A DNA stretch of 64,000 nucleotides, from contig WQZD01000001.1 in the NCBI GenBank assembly GCA_009780915.1, forward strand, positions 1 to 64,000. Reading direction: 5' to 3'. Shown one piece after another: positions 45,882 through 56,834 of the stretch. The translations under genes and the position numbers were made by a program. The stretch comes from Propionibacteriaceae bacterium (lineage in GTDB: Bacteria > Actinomycetota > Actinomycetes > Propionibacteriales > Propionibacteriaceae). Within the stretch, counting starts at the first letter, position 1. Each line of letters begins with the position of its first letter. The notes beneath the pieces were generated by a model. The model saw only the letters and a list, made by a program, of their open reading frames with translations. It was not told where the DNA came from and did no database searches.

Positions 45882-47117
45882 TCAACCGAGCGCATCGCGT
45901 AGGTCGGACGCCACATCTCCGTTGGCGTCCACGTGGATATCGTCCATCCCCAACCACTCGGCCAGGCGGCGGAGTTCGTCGCCGAAGCGAGAGGCGATCC
46001 GCTGGCGCTGGGGGTCCAGCCCGGGTTCGAGCCACGCGGACCTCACCATCAAGGTCGACGCGGCCCGGTCGGCTTTGAGGTCGGCACGGGCGACGAACCG
46101 GTCGTCGAGCAGGAACAAGTACACATAATATCCGTGAATGCGCTTGTGGGCGGGGGTGTAGAGCCCCAGGGAGTAGTCAGTGTCGAAGAATGCGGCCAGA
46201 CGTTTGCGCTCGAACACCAAGGAGTCGAAGGGGCTGACGAGGGCGCATCCGGCGACCTGGCGCGGCCGGGCGGCGTCGTGCCAGACCCACGCCGGTTCGC
46301 GGACCCCGTCGACTTCGGCGGGGATCAGTTCTCCCGACGCCACGAGGTCGGCGATGGCGGCCCGGGTGGGGGCCGGCGCTGTACGGAAGTAGTCGCCCAG
46401 GCACCGGGCTGTGCCAACGCCCAATGCTCGTGCTGCACGGCGCGCCAGCGCCACGTGGCTACCATGCGTCATCTCCGCACGTTCGGTGGCGGTGGCGTGA
46501 GCCCACGGCTCGCATACGGCGATCTGATCGGCGGGGATCACCCGCTCGGGGATGTCGTACACCCTCTCGAACGAGGAGTTCCGCCCCGCGACGGCGACCC
46601 GCCCGCACCAGAACAGCCACTCCAACGCGGTCTTCGCCAGCGACCAGTTCCACCCCCATTGATCGCGGCTGCGGCTCTCCCGATAGTCGAGGTCGCGGGC
46701 CGTGACGGGCCCCGACGCCGCGACCGCGTCGGCGACCTCCTCGATGATCCGCGGATGGGCGTCCACCACATCCCGGATCCCGCTCCAGGTCTGGGCGTAC
46801 GCGGCGTCCCGGCGGAACTGGAAAGCAGGGTAGGCACGAATGTCGATCAGGCTGGCCGCGTGTCCCCAGTACTCGAACAGGCGGCGTGGCGCGGTGGAGG
46901 CGGCGCGGGTCAGCAGGGCGGGGTCGTACGCTCCCACGCGCGTGTACAGGGGCATCAGATGCGCCCTGGCAAGCACATTCACCGAATCGATCTGGAACTG
47001 TCCGAGACGGGTGATCGTGGACTGAACCTGGCGCATCCCCACGGGTCTGTCCCGATCTGCGCCGATCCCCTGTGCGGCCAGCGCGATCCGGCGGGCCTGG
47101 GGTTTCGTGAGACGCAT
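45882..47117 (-). CDS. YcaQ/AlkX-type DNA glycosylase (winged-helix HTH_42)
   Basis: The 411-residue product of the HTH_42 family (COG3214) has E. coli YcaQ/AlkX as a member that unhooks interstrand DNA crosslinks. The catalytic Q-x-D triplet of that branch is visible as Q42-I-D44 in LGQFQIDSVNV. Other family landmarks are RRLFEYWGHAASLIDIRAYP, ALEWLFWCGRVAV and LVSPFDSLVFERKRL followed by HKRIHGYYVYLFLLDDRFVAR. The ATG at 47117 (MRLTKPQARRIAL) gives the usual length; the frame is open far upstream only because of repeats and the complementary strand of meaB. Confidence 0.88.
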   Translation of the reverse strand: MRLTKPQARRIALAAQGIGADRDRPVGMRQVQSTITRLGQFQIDSVNVLARAHLMPLYTRVGAYDPALLTRAASTAPRRLFEYWGHAASLIDIRAYPAFQFRRDAAYAQTWSGIRDVVDAHPRIIEEVADAVAASGPVTARDLDYRESRSRDQWGWNWSLAKTALEWLFWCGRVAVAGRNSSFERVYDIPERVIPADQIAVCEPWAHATATERAEMTHGSHVALARRAARALGVGTARCLGDYFRTAPAPTRAAIADLVASGELIPAEVDGVREPAWVWHDAARPRQVAGCALVSPFDSLVFERKRLAAFFDTDYSLGLYTPAHKRIHGYYVYLFLLDDRFVARADLKADRAASTLMVRSAWLEPGLDPQRQRIASRFGDELRRLAEWLGMDDIHVDANGDVASDLRDALG

Positions 47118-47164
47118 GGGCTCATTCTTCCACCAGCGGCGCCTCGGCCGGATCCTTCCCATGC

Positions 47165-47320
47165 CGGGGCCCCGCGTCGGCTGGGAACGCCCTCGGGTGG
47201 TACGCCCAGTATCGTTCGGGCGGCGGGGCTCCGCGTCGGCTGGGGACGCCCTCGGGTGGAGTACGCCCAGTACTGTTCGAACGGCGTGGCTCCGCGTCGG
47301 CTGGGGATGCCCGGTGTGCC
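47165..47320. repeat. Tandem repeat, ~60-base unit, 2.5 copies, upstream of meaB
   Basis: CGCGTCGGCTGGG recurs at 47173, 47232 and 47293 (59 and 61 bases apart), each followed by (A/G)CGCCCTCGGGTGG and GTACGCCCAGTA in the first two units. It fills the space between the glycosylase start (minus) and meaB (plus). Confidence 0.75.
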
Positions 47321-47415
47321 CAAGAGGAGGGCGGTTTTCGGTAGGGTACTGAATGTCAGGTTTTTCATCGGGGGACGCGCCCACCTCTCGCCCGGTGGGT
47401 CCCAAGGAGGTTGCG

Positions 47416-48414
47416 ATGAGCCAAGTCCAGGATCTCGCAGACGGCGTCTTCGCGGGCAACCGCCGCCAGGTCGCCCGCGCCATCACGCTGGTCGAGTCCA
47501 TGCGCATGCAGGACCGCGCCCAGGCGCGCGAGTTGTTGGGGATTCTGCGCGAGCACCCGACCCAGGCGGTACGAGTGGGGGTGACGGGCGTCCCCGGCGC
47601 GGGGAAATCGACCTTCATCGACGCCCTGGGCGTACGCCTCGTCGACCAGGGCCACAAGGTCGCCGTGTTGGCGGTGGACCCCTCGTCCTCCAAGACCGGC
47701 GGGTCCATCCTGGGGGACCGTACGCGCATGTCCGCCCTGGCCATGTCCGAGCAGGCGTTCATCCGTCCGTCCCCCTCGGGCAACCACTTGGGCGGTGTGG
47801 CGCGGGCCACGCGCGAGTCGATGCTCGTCGTCGAGGCGGCGGGGTACGACGTGGTCCTGGTCGAGACCGTCGGGGTCGGCCAGTCGGAGGTCGCGGTGGC
47901 CGGGATGGTCGACACCTTCCTGCTGGTGACGCTGGCGCGCGCCGGGGACCAACTCCAGGGGATCAAGAAGGGGATCTTGGAGATGGCCGACCTGATCACC
48001 GTCAACAAGGCCGACGGTGACAACGAGGCCGCTTCGCGAGTCGCCGCGCGGGAGCTGACGACCGCGATGAAGCTCATCACCTCCGACTCGAAAGCGCGGC
48101 GTCCACCTGTGTTGACCTCGTCCTCGTACACCGGCGCCGGCCTGATGGAGATCTGGGAGGCCATCCTCACCCACCGGGCCTACCTGGAGACGTCCGGCGG
48201 CCTGGCCGCCCGTCGCGCCCGCCAGCAACGGGACTGGATGTGGTCCCTCATCGACGACGAGTTGCTGGAGTCCGTACGCCAAACCCCGTCCGTCAAGGCG
48301 ATACGTTCCCAGCTAGAGGCCGATGTCATGGCCGGAGGCGCCTCCGCCATGGAAGCCGCCCAGGAGATCCTCTCCTCCTTCGCCCGGAATCTGCCCTCCA
48401 CGTGGATGGAATGA
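47416..48414 (+). CDS. meaB: MeaB-type GTPase, methylmalonyl-CoA mutase chaperone
   Basis: The 332-residue G3E-family GTPase has Walker A GVPGAGKS (58-65), the ETVGVGQSE switch (about 156-164) and NKADG for guanine. It protects methylmalonyl-CoA mutase, gating adenosylcobalamin loading and release. The start MSQVQDLADG at 47416 follows AAGGAGG; the frame is open 21 codons upstream without a ribosome site. Its client genes mutAB lie 4.8 kb upstream, separated by accessory genes and repeats. Confidence 0.95.
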   Translation: MSQVQDLADGVFAGNRRQVARAITLVESMRMQDRAQARELLGILREHPTQAVRVGVTGVPGAGKSTFIDALGVRLVDQGHKVAVLAVDPSSSKTGGSILGDRTRMSALAMSEQAFIRPSPSGNHLGGVARATRESMLVVEAAGYDVVLVETVGVGQSEVAVAGMVDTFLLVTLARAGDQLQGIKKGILEMADLITVNKADGDNEAASRVAARELTTAMKLITSDSKARRPPVLTSSSYTGAGLMEIWEAILTHRAYLETSGGLAARRARQQRDWMWSLIDDELLESVRQTPSVKAIRSQLEADVMAGGASAMEAAQEILSSFARNLPSTWME

Positions 48415-48446
48415 CTCGTCACTGACGATCTGATGGATCGCGATGA

Positions 48447-48492
48447 TGTACTCGTGGTCTCGAGTACATGTCTACTCGACATCACGAGTACA
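48447..48492. other. Nested inverted repeat after meaB
   Basis: The outer arms TGTACTCGTG (48447-48456) and CACGAGTACA (48483-48492) pair perfectly over ten bases. Inside, CGAGTA (48461-48466) pairs with TACTCG (48473-48478). It is located about 30 bases after the meaB stop, so it could terminate transcription although no T-run follows; a protein-binding site is the alternative. Confidence 0.5.
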
Positions 48493-48525
48493 AATGTGGG
48501 ACCGCCTCATGGAAGCGGTGGCCCC

Positions 48526-48672
48526 GGGGGGCGCGAACCGTGCGCCACGATCTCCGGGGGGCGCGAACTGTGCTTGACAGACTGAAAAACCACGGTTCGC
48601 GCCCCCGCCATCATCACGGGGGCATGAACCGTGCTTTTCGGCTCGAAAAAGCACGGTTCGCGCCCCCGCGGC
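48526..48672. repeat. Hairpin repeats (locus C)
   Basis: A half unit (GGGGGGCGCGAACCGTGCG) is followed by a hairpin GGCGCGAACTGTGC / ACGGTTCGCGCC (48556-48607). A near-perfect one follows, GGGGGCATGAACCGTGC / GCACGGTTCGCGCCCCC (48619-48667), with the loop TTTTCGGCTCGAAAAA, close to the TTTTCGGACCGAAAA loop of locus A. Short GCCGCGACTCACCCC tandem units follow (48697-48745). Confidence 0.75.
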
Positions 48673-48752
48673 CACATCAAGGATCCACACGGCCCCGCCG
48701 CGACTCACCCCCGCCGCGACTCACCCCAGCCACGACTCACCCCAGGTTGCGC

Positions 48753-48794
48753 GAGCACCCCCATGCTCGACTCACATGAGAACACCCCCCCACC
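48753..48794. repeat. Element upstream of clpB shared with the nuoA upstream region
   Basis: GAGCACCCCCATGCTCGACT followed by CACATGAGAACACCC is the partner of 4448-4489. Each copy lies between a hairpin cluster and a promoter. Confidence 0.55.
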
Positions 48795-48830
48795 CGTCGC
48801 AAGTAGACAGATACCACCCCTCGTACTAAA

Positions 48831-48851
48831 CTTGAGTCTAGTACGCTCAAC
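48831..48851 (+). promoter_or_regulatory. HAIR-like HspR site upstream of clpB
   Basis: CTTGAGT, seven bases, GCTCAAC: the consensus HAIR element is CTTGAGT-N7-ACTCAAG, so the left arm is exact and the right arm has five of seven bases. HspR represses dnaK and clpB in actinobacteria through this element. It lies 74 bases before the clpB start. Confidence 0.65.
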
Positions 48852-48924
48852 TTTGATGGAGCATGAGAATCCTCCACGGAGATGAGCCCATGAATCACCA
48901 CCTCACAAGGAGAAACTCCACACG

Positions 48925-51504
48925 ATGGATACCGAGAAGCTCACAGCGATGAGTCGGGATGCCTATTCTGCGGCCGTCCGGCTCGCCCTCGCGGGCGGCA
49001 ACCCAGCCGTCGAACCAGCACACCTCTTGTCTGCTCTGCTGCTGATCCCCGACAACACTGTCGGGCCATTGCTTGCCTCCCTGGGCGGCGACCCGGCCGA
49101 GATCGCGGCGGACGCGAAGCAGTTGGTCTCGCGGCTCCCGTCCACATCCGGCGCGTCAGTCTCCCAGCCGAACCTGTCAGGAGCTCTGGCCCGCGTCCTG
49201 GCCGAGGCTGAGACTCAGGCGCAGAAGTTGGGAGACCAGTTCGTGGCCACCGAGCATCTTCTCATCGGCCTGGCCACGGTGGAGTCCGATGTGAAGCGCC
49301 TGCTCGCCAGCCGCTCCATCACCGCGGGCTCGCTGATCGAGGCGTTCAACGCCCGCCGTGGCGACAAGCGGGTCACCTCGGCCCAGTCCGAGGGAGGGGA
49401 GTCGGCCCTGGACAAGTACTCCGTCGATCTCACCCGTCTGGCCCGCGAGGGCAAGCTCGATCCGGTGATCGGGCGCGACTCCGAGATACGCCGCGTCGTG
49501 CAGGTGCTCGCGCGGCGTACCAAGAACAACCCGGTCCTCATCGGCGAACCCGGCGTCGGCAAGACGGCGGTCGTGGACGGCCTGGCTCAGCGCATCGTGG
49601 CCGGCGACGTGCCCGACTCCCTCAAAGGACGCCGTCTGGTCGCCCTCGACTTGGCGTCCATGGTCGCCGGGGCCAAGTACCGTGGCGAGTTCGAGGAGCG
49701 GTTCAAGGCCGTACTGACCCAGATCCGCGAGGCCGAAGGCCACGTGATCACCTTCATCGACGAACTGCACACGCTCGTGGGCGCCGGGGCGTCGGGGGAT
49801 TCCGCCATGGACGCCGGGAACATGATCAAACCGATGCTCGCGCGCGGAGAGCTGCGCATGATCGGCGCCACGACCCTGGACGAGTACCGCGAGCACATCG
49901 AGAAGGACCCCGCCCTCGAGCGCCGGTTCCAGCAGGTGTACGTGGGCGAGCCCTCCGTCGAAGACACCATCGCCATCCTCAGGGGGCTCCGGGAGAGGTA
50001 CGAGGCCCACCACAAGGTGCGCATCACCGACTCCGCCCTCGTGGCGGCGGCGACCCTTTCGAACCGCTACATCACCTCTCGGCAGTTGCCGGACAAGGCC
50101 ATCGACCTGATCGACGAGGCGGCGTCCAGGCTCCGGATGGAGATCGACTCCTCGCCGGAGGAGATCGACGAGTTGCGCCGCCACGTCGACCGGATGACGA
50201 TGGAGCAGTTCGCCCTGGAGAAAGAGCAGGATCCGTCCTCGCAGGAGCGGCTCCACCGCCTCCAGGCGGAGTTGGCCGATCAGCAGGAGAGGCTGCGTAC
50301 CCTCGAAACGCGCTGGGAAGCCGAGAAGAGCGGGCTCAACGAGGTCGGCGACATCAAGGAGATCATCGACAGGGTTCGCATCGAGGCCGACCGTGCTCAG
50401 CGCGAAGGCGACCTGACCCGCGCCTCGGAGCTGTTGTACGGGGAACTGCCCAAACTCGAGGCCCGCCTGGCCCAGGCCGCCGAGATCAAGCAAGCCAACA
50501 CCATGGTCTCCGAGGAGGTGGACGCCACCGACATCGCCGAGGTCGTCTCCGCGTGGACGGGGATCCCCGTCGGCAAGATGCTCCAAGGCGAATCCGAGAA
50601 GCTGCTCTCGATGGAACAGCACATCGGCCGCCGTCTGATCGGGCAGGACCTGGCGGTGGCCGCGGTCGCCGACGCCGTACGGCGCGCACGCGCCGGGATC
50701 TCCGACCCGCACCGTCCAACCGGCTCCTTCCTCTTCCTCGGGCCGACCGGGGTGGGCAAGACCGAACTGGCCAAGGCGTTGGCGGAGTTCCTCTTCGACG
50801 ACGAGATGGCGATGGTCCGCATCGACATGAGCGAGTACTCCGAGAAGCACGCCGTCTCACGGCTCGTGGGCGCGCCTCCCGGGTACGTCGGGTACGAGGA
50901 GGGCGGCCAGCTCACCGAGGCCGTACGGCGCCGTCCGTACTGTGTGATCCTCCTGGACGAGGTGGAGAAGGCCCACCCCGAGGTGTTCAACATCTTGTTG
51001 CAGGTGCTCGACGACGGGCGTCTGACCGATGGCCAGGGGCGTACCGTCGACTTCCGCAACACCATCGTGATCATGACCTCCAACATCGGGTCGCAGTACT
51101 TGACCGACCTGACCTTGGACGACGAGGAGCGAGACGAGTCCGTGATGACGGCCGTGCGGATGATCTTCAAGCCGGAGTTCCTCAACCGGCTCGACGACAT
51201 CGTCATCTTCGAGCCGTTGACCAGGGAGGACCTCGCCCGCATCGTCCTCATCAGCCTGGATCGGCTGAACGCGCGGCTGGCTGATCGTCGGATCCGCGTC
51301 GAGGTCACGGACGGCGCCCGGGACTGGCTGGGCGAGAACGGTTTCGACCCCGTGTACGGCGCTCGGCCCCTGCGCCGGTTGATCCAGACCGCCGTGGAGG
51401 ACCCCTTGGCGCGCCTAGTGCTCGCCGGCAAGGTCGCCGATGGGGATGTCGTCAGTTTCGACGTCGACCCGACGTCGGACGGCCTGGTCGTGACGGGGTC
51501 GTGA
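48925..51504 (+). CDS. clpB: ATP-dependent disaggregase ClpB
   Basis: The 859-residue Hsp100 protein rescues aggregated proteins together with DnaK. The N-domain repeats cover residues 1-145. The first AAA+ module has Walker A GEPGVGKT (207-214) and the Walker B region with [13 protein letters not shown] middle coiled-coil domain (~395-525, [20 protein letters not shown] and on) distinguishes ClpB from ClpA/ClpC. The second AAA+ module has GPTGVGKT (606-613), the pore loop GYVGYEEGG, and [20 protein letters not shown] lies 12 bases before the ATG. HspR-type control is suggested by the HAIR-like site upstream. Confidence 0.97.
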   Translation: MDTEKLTAMSRDAYSAAVRLALAGGNPAVEPAHLLSALLLIPDNTVGPLLASLGGDPAEIAADAKQLVSRLPSTSGASVSQPNLSGALARVLAEAETQAQKLGDQFVATEHLLIGLATVESDVKRLLASRSITAGSLIEAFNARRGDKRVTSAQSEGGESALDKYSVDLTRLAREGKLDPVIGRDSEIRRVVQVLARRTKNNPVLIGEPGVGKTAVVDGLAQRIVAGDVPDSLKGRRLVALDLASMVAGAKYRGEFEERFKAVLTQIREAEGHVITFIDELHTLVGAGASGDSAMDAGNMIKPMLARGELRMIGATTLDEYREHIEKDPALERRFQQVYVGEPSVEDTIAILRGLRERYEAHHKVRITDSALVAAATLSNRYITSRQLPDKAIDLIDEAASRLRMEIDSSPEEIDELRRHVDRMTMEQFALEKEQDPSSQERLHRLQAELADQQERLRTLETRWEAEKSGLNEVGDIKEIIDRVRIEADRAQREGDLTRASELLYGELPKLEARLAQAAEIKQANTMVSEEVDATDIAEVVSAWTGIPVGKMLQGESEKLLSMEQHIGRRLIGQDLAVAAVADAVRRARAGISDPHRPTGSFLFLGPTGVGKTELAKALAEFLFDDEMAMVRIDMSEYSEKHAVSRLVGAPPGYVGYEEGGQLTEAVRRRPYCVILLDEVEKAHPEVFNILLQVLDDGRLTDGQGRTVDFRNTIVIMTSNIGSQYLTDLTLDDEERDESVMTAVRMIFKPEFLNRLDDIVIFEPLTREDLARIVLISLDRLNARLADRRIRVEVTDGARDWLGENGFDPVYGARPLRRLIQTAVEDPLARLVLAGKVADGDVVSFDVDPTSDGLVVTGS

Positions 51505-51671
51505 GCCGGAGCCAGGGCAGGCCAGGAGGGGTCAGGCGTACGTGGGCCCGGGACGCTCCAGGCGTCCAGGCACGCCCGACCCGTGCTCGTCCCTCACACG
51601 TCCCATCGCGGGCCGAGTGAGAGACCGAGCAAGGGTCGGTCGAACAGTCGGACTCGGTTGAGCAGTCGGCC

Positions 51672-54098
<2,427 letters not shown>

Positions 54099-54183
54099 GG
54101 GACTGCTGGGCCGCCCCGCGCCATGATCGGCTGGATCCGGCCCTGGGCCACACCCCTGACAGGGGTGCTAGATGCCCATGCGT

Positions 54184-54212
54184 TTGGCCATCTTGGACTA
54201 GCACGGTAGGAT
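54184..54212 (+). promoter_or_regulatory. Probable promoter of the bS22 gene
   Basis: TTGGCC (54184-54189), 17 bases, TAGGAT (54207-54212). Transcription would start near 54219, about 60 bases before the GTG, and the leader contains GGTAGGAAAGG as ribosome site. Confidence 0.45.
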
Positions 54213-54281
54213 CAGGAGTCGGTCGCCATTTGTGCGATCGTCACATCTCGTGTGTGGGTACTCCGGTAGGAAAGGTCAACA

Positions 54282-54383
54282 GTGGGTTCGGTCATCAAAA
54301 AGCGCCGCAAGCGCATGGCGAAAAAGAAGCACCGCAAACTGCTGAAGAAGACGCGTATTCAGCGTCGTCGCGCAGGTCGCTAA
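54282..54383 (+). CDS. Mini ribosomal protein bS22 (AURKAIP1/COX24 domain)
   Basis: The product is 33 residues, starting [18 protein letters not shown] after the initiator and ending RRRAGR; more than half the residues are Lys or Arg. This is the actinobacterial small-subunit protein bS22 described in mycobacterial ribosomes, where it lies near the decoding centre; its domain is shared with mitochondrial mS38. The GTG start has AGGAAAGG about nine bases upstream. It is too short for routine gene callers, but composition and sequence match the family along its whole length. Confidence 0.92.
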   Translation: MGSVIKKRRKRMAKKKHRKLLKKTRIQRRRAGR

Positions 54384-54430
54384 TCGCGTGCATCGGCTGA
54401 TCGGGCCCATGCGGACGCCGTAGGAGTCTC

Positions 54431-55066
54431 ATGTCCATCGTTCATGTGATGCGCCACGGGCACGTGGATAATCCCCAAGGTGTGTTGTATGAACGCATGC
54501 CTGGTTTCCACCTGTCCGACCTCGGTCGGGCGATGGTCGAGAAGGCTGCGTCATTCTTCCAGTCCTTGCCGATCTCTCATCTGAGATGCTCGCCGTTGGA
54601 GCGCACCCAGGAATCGATGAGGCCTGTGGCTGCTCTCTTCCCCCACCTTGACGTCGAAACCGACGTGCGGGTGATCGAGGCGGGCAACCTCTTCGCCGGC
54701 CAAATCATGGGCTCGACCGCCCAAGCAGCCAAAGTGCCCAGCAATTGGCGCTATCTGCTCAATCCTTTCCGTCCCAGCTGGGGCGAGCCGTACGCCCAGA
54801 TCGCCGACCGTATGCGGGCCGCCATCCTCGACAGCGCCGACCTCGTGGGCGACCAGGGCCAGGCCGTGATCGTCTCCCACCAGTTGCCCATCTGGGTCTC
54901 TCGTCTGCGCGTCGAAGGACGTCACCTGTGGCACGATCCGCGCAAAAGGCAATGCACCCTCGCCTCTGTCACGAGCTTCCACGTCCACGAGGGCATGATC
55001 ATCGGCGTCGACTACGCCGAGCCAGCCCGCGATCTCCTTCCCACGGGACCACGCTTCGGTTTCTGA
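54431..55066 (+). CDS. Histidine phosphatase family protein
   Basis: The 211-residue phosphoglycerate-mutase-like phosphatase has the catalytic RHG near the N-terminus (HVMRHGHVDNPQG), the second Arg in SPLERTQES (about residue 57), and the late His in VIVSHQLPIWVSRLR. The substrate is unknown. TAGGAG lies before the ATG. It follows bS22 by 47 bases; the same order (bS22 then a phosphatase) may reflect a shared transcript. Confidence 0.88.
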   Translation: MSIVHVMRHGHVDNPQGVLYERMPGFHLSDLGRAMVEKAASFFQSLPISHLRCSPLERTQESMRPVAALFPHLDVETDVRVIEAGNLFAGQIMGSTAQAAKVPSNWRYLLNPFRPSWGEPYAQIADRMRAAILDSADLVGDQGQAVIVSHQLPIWVSRLRVEGRHLWHDPRKRQCTLASVTSFHVHEGMIIGVDYAEPARDLLPTGPRFGF

Positions 55067-55106
55067 CCCCGCCCCACCGCCGGAAGACCTCGTCGAGGTC
55101 CGGGCG

Positions 55107-55514
55107 CTAGGGAAGGTTGTTCCAGATCACTGTCACACCAGGGGCGCTCGCGAAAGCGGAGTCCGCTGTGACAAGGGGAATGTCCTCCACGATGGCCTGG
55201 GCCGCCAAGAGACGGTCGAAGGGATCCTTGTGGTCCCAGGGCATCTTTCCGGCGAGTAGCGAATGGCGAGTGCTGACTGACAACTCGTCACCTCGCAGGC
55301 GGATGAGGGCTTCCGCCCAGGCGGCGTCGGTGATCAGGGGCAATGCTTCAGGTAGCTTCCCGAGGTGCGCCTTCGTGGCGGCTTCCATGGCCGAGGCGCT
55401 GGACACGACGAGTCTCACGCCAGGTGCGCTCAGTGCCTCGCGTAGGGACGTAGGAAGTCGATGAGGCGTGTACACCATCCAGAGAAAAATGTGAGTGTCA
55501 ATCAAGTATCTCAT
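55107..55514 (-). CDS. vapC: Toxin, PIN domain ribonuclease (COG3744 type)
   Basis: The 135-residue product has RYLIDTHIFLWMV at the N-terminus (first Asp), SSASAMEAATKAHLGKL (Glu on the second helix), and KDPFDRLLAAQAIVEDIPLVTADSAF carrying the later Asp residues. It is a Mg-dependent RNase toxin. The ATG at 55514 overlaps the antitoxin stop by ATGA; an upstream GTG at 55520 is less likely. Confidence 0.87.
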   Translation of the reverse strand: MRYLIDTHIFLWMVYTPHRLPTSLREALSAPGVRLVVSSASAMEAATKAHLGKLPEALPLITDAAWAEALIRLRGDELSVSTRHSLLAGKMPWDHKDPFDRLLAAQAIVEDIPLVTADSAFASAPGVTVIWNNLP

Positions 55515-55744
55515 TCCCACAACGCCAGTTCTTCATCGGGAAGGGGATCGAAGAAAGCCGAGTCGGGAATCTCGTGATCTCCCAGATCCATGAACCCGAA
55601 CTGTCGTGGAGGCAGTTCCTCGATGGGGACCAGGCGTACGACCGGCTTGCCGGCGCGCGCCACGATGATCTCCTCGCCCTGCTCGGCTCGGGCGAGGAGC
55701 TTGGAGAAATGCGTCTTCGCTTCCAGGACGTTCACAATGGCCAT
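55511..55744 (-). CDS. Antitoxin, Phd/YefM family
   Basis: The 77-residue product has NVLEAKTHFSKLLARAEQGE and EIIVARAGKPVVRLVP, the classic Phd/YefM DNA-binding fold, then an acidic tail (DSAFFDPLPDEELALWE) for toxin binding. The frame is open far upstream, but the ATG at 55744 is chosen because a full promoter ends six bases before it, giving a leaderless mRNA. It overlaps the toxin gene by ATGA. Confidence 0.87.
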   Translation of the reverse strand: MAIVNVLEAKTHFSKLLARAEQGEEIIVARAGKPVVRLVPIEELPPRQFGFMDLGDHEIPDSAFFDPLPDEELALWE

Positions 55745-55780
55745 AGGAGGATGATATCTCGAAAATTGGTGGCTGGTCAA
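55745..55780 (-). promoter_or_regulatory. Leaderless promoter of the second toxin-antitoxin operon
   Basis: On the minus strand: TTGACC (55780-55775), 18 bases, TATCAT (55756-55751), six bases (CCTCCT), ATG (55744). Both hexamers are close to the housekeeping sigma consensus and there is no Shine-Dalgarno. Confidence 0.6.
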
Positions 55781-55843
55781 GGGTTGACTAGCCTCCCTGG
55801 AGGCTCGTCTCTCCCGAATGATTCTTCGCTGATGTGTTCTTTT

Positions 55844-55937
55844 CATACCCATGACTATGGCTGCCGATCGTGCCTGACTGTCGCAGTTCACGGAATCTGT
55901 GGATAACTCGCCATGGGTATGACGATCCTGTGGACAA
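55844..55937. promoter_or_regulatory. Two DnaA boxes and a long-range inverted repeat
   Basis: TGTGGATAA (55898-55906) is the complement of TTATCCACA, and TGTGGACAA (55929-55937) of TTGTCCACA: two perfect DnaA boxes in the same direction, 31 bases (three helix turns) apart. CATACCCATG (55844-55853) and CATGGGTATG (55912-55921) form a ten-base inverted repeat around the first box. No replication genes are near, so this is not oriC; it could be a DnaA-titrating or regulatory site. Confidence 0.45.
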
Positions 55938-55996
55938 TGGACACTAGGCGAAAGACAATCGACATGGAGTGACTTGTTGAGGGGAGGGCTAGTCGC

Positions 55997-56701
55997 GTGA
56001 TCACAGTTCTCATCGGGGCCACAGGTCTCGTGGTCGGGGAGATCCTCAGACGGCGGGTGAACAGGCTCGGTTACCGGCTCCCCGCTCTGAAGCCGGACGA
56101 GGTGGACGAGGTGGACGGCGTGGACGAGTCGGACGAGGTGGACGAGACCGCGCTGCCGTCTCCGGGCCCGCGCTGGTGGATCCCCATCGTCCTCGGGCTC
56201 GTATGGGCGGCCACGACAGTGCTCGGTCCCGAGGTCGGGGGTTCCCATGGGGGATGGTCGCTGTCCGCGGTCGTCCTCCACGCCGGCTGGCTCGCGTTCT
56301 CAACCGTCGCCCTGTGGTTGGCGGTCATCGACCTCGACGTGCGCCGCCTGCCGGATTCGGGGCAGGTCCTCCTCGCGGTCATCGTCGTGACCTGCTCGGT
56401 CCTGCTCACCTGGGGTCACCCCGGACGGTTGCTAGCCTGTGCCGGGGCGGCCATGGGCTGCGGGCTGGTCTTCTTCGCCATCCACGCGATCGGCAAGGGC
56501 AGCATGGGTCTCGGAGACGTGAAACTGGTCATGACATGCGCCTGGTGGCTCGCCCTCACCTCGATGACGACGGTCTTCGCGGGCCTCGTGGCCGCCTGCC
56601 TGCTGGCCGTGCTCTTCGCGGCTCTCACGCGGGCACGGACCTTGGCCTTCGGCCCCTGGCTCGCCGCAGGAACCCTTGTCGCCGGACTGCTGGTCGCGTG
56701 A
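55997..56701 (+). CDS. Prepilin peptidase (type IV leader peptidase, A24)
   Basis: The 234-residue aspartic membrane peptidase cleaves prepilin leaders. The two catalytic aspartates are in AVIDLDVRRLPDSG and in the GxGD motif G171-L-G173-D174-VK. There are six or seven helices. Between the first helix and the next is an acidic insert of repeated DEVDEVDGVDESDEVDE. The N-terminal methylase domain of PilD is absent, as in TadV-like short forms. The GTG start has AGGGGAGGG upstream. No pilin genes are in the window. Confidence 0.83.
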   Translation: MITVLIGATGLVVGEILRRRVNRLGYRLPALKPDEVDEVDGVDESDEVDETALPSPGPRWWIPIVLGLVWAATTVLGPEVGGSHGGWSLSAVVLHAGWLAFSTVALWLAVIDLDVRRLPDSGQVLLAVIVVTCSVLLTWGHPGRLLACAGAAMGCGLVFFAIHAIGKGSMGLGDVKLVMTCAWWLALTSMTTVFAGLVAACLLAVLFAALTRARTLAFGPWLAAGTLVAGLLVA

Positions 56702-56834
56702 TCGCGAGACACCGCGACCCGGGAGGAGCGGGCACAGCCGGGTGGGTACGCCAAGGTGGGTACGACCGACCTGGTATCCCTGGCCGGGTGCCCCTGGCCC
56801 AGTACGCCTGGCCGGGTACGTCTGGCCCGGGGCC
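56702..56834. other. Gap with degenerate short repeats
   Basis: GGTGGGTACG occurs twice and CTGGCCGGGT twice (about 56780 and 56809), interleaved with CTGGCCCAGTACG and CTGGCCCGGGG. These are degenerate tandem units like those at 45.6 and 47.2 kb. No gene is seen. Confidence 0.5.

Noticed and set aside
55844-55937. Chromosomal origin oriC
   Set aside because: Only two DnaA boxes, no AT-rich unwinding region and none of dnaA, dnaN, rpmH or recF nearby.
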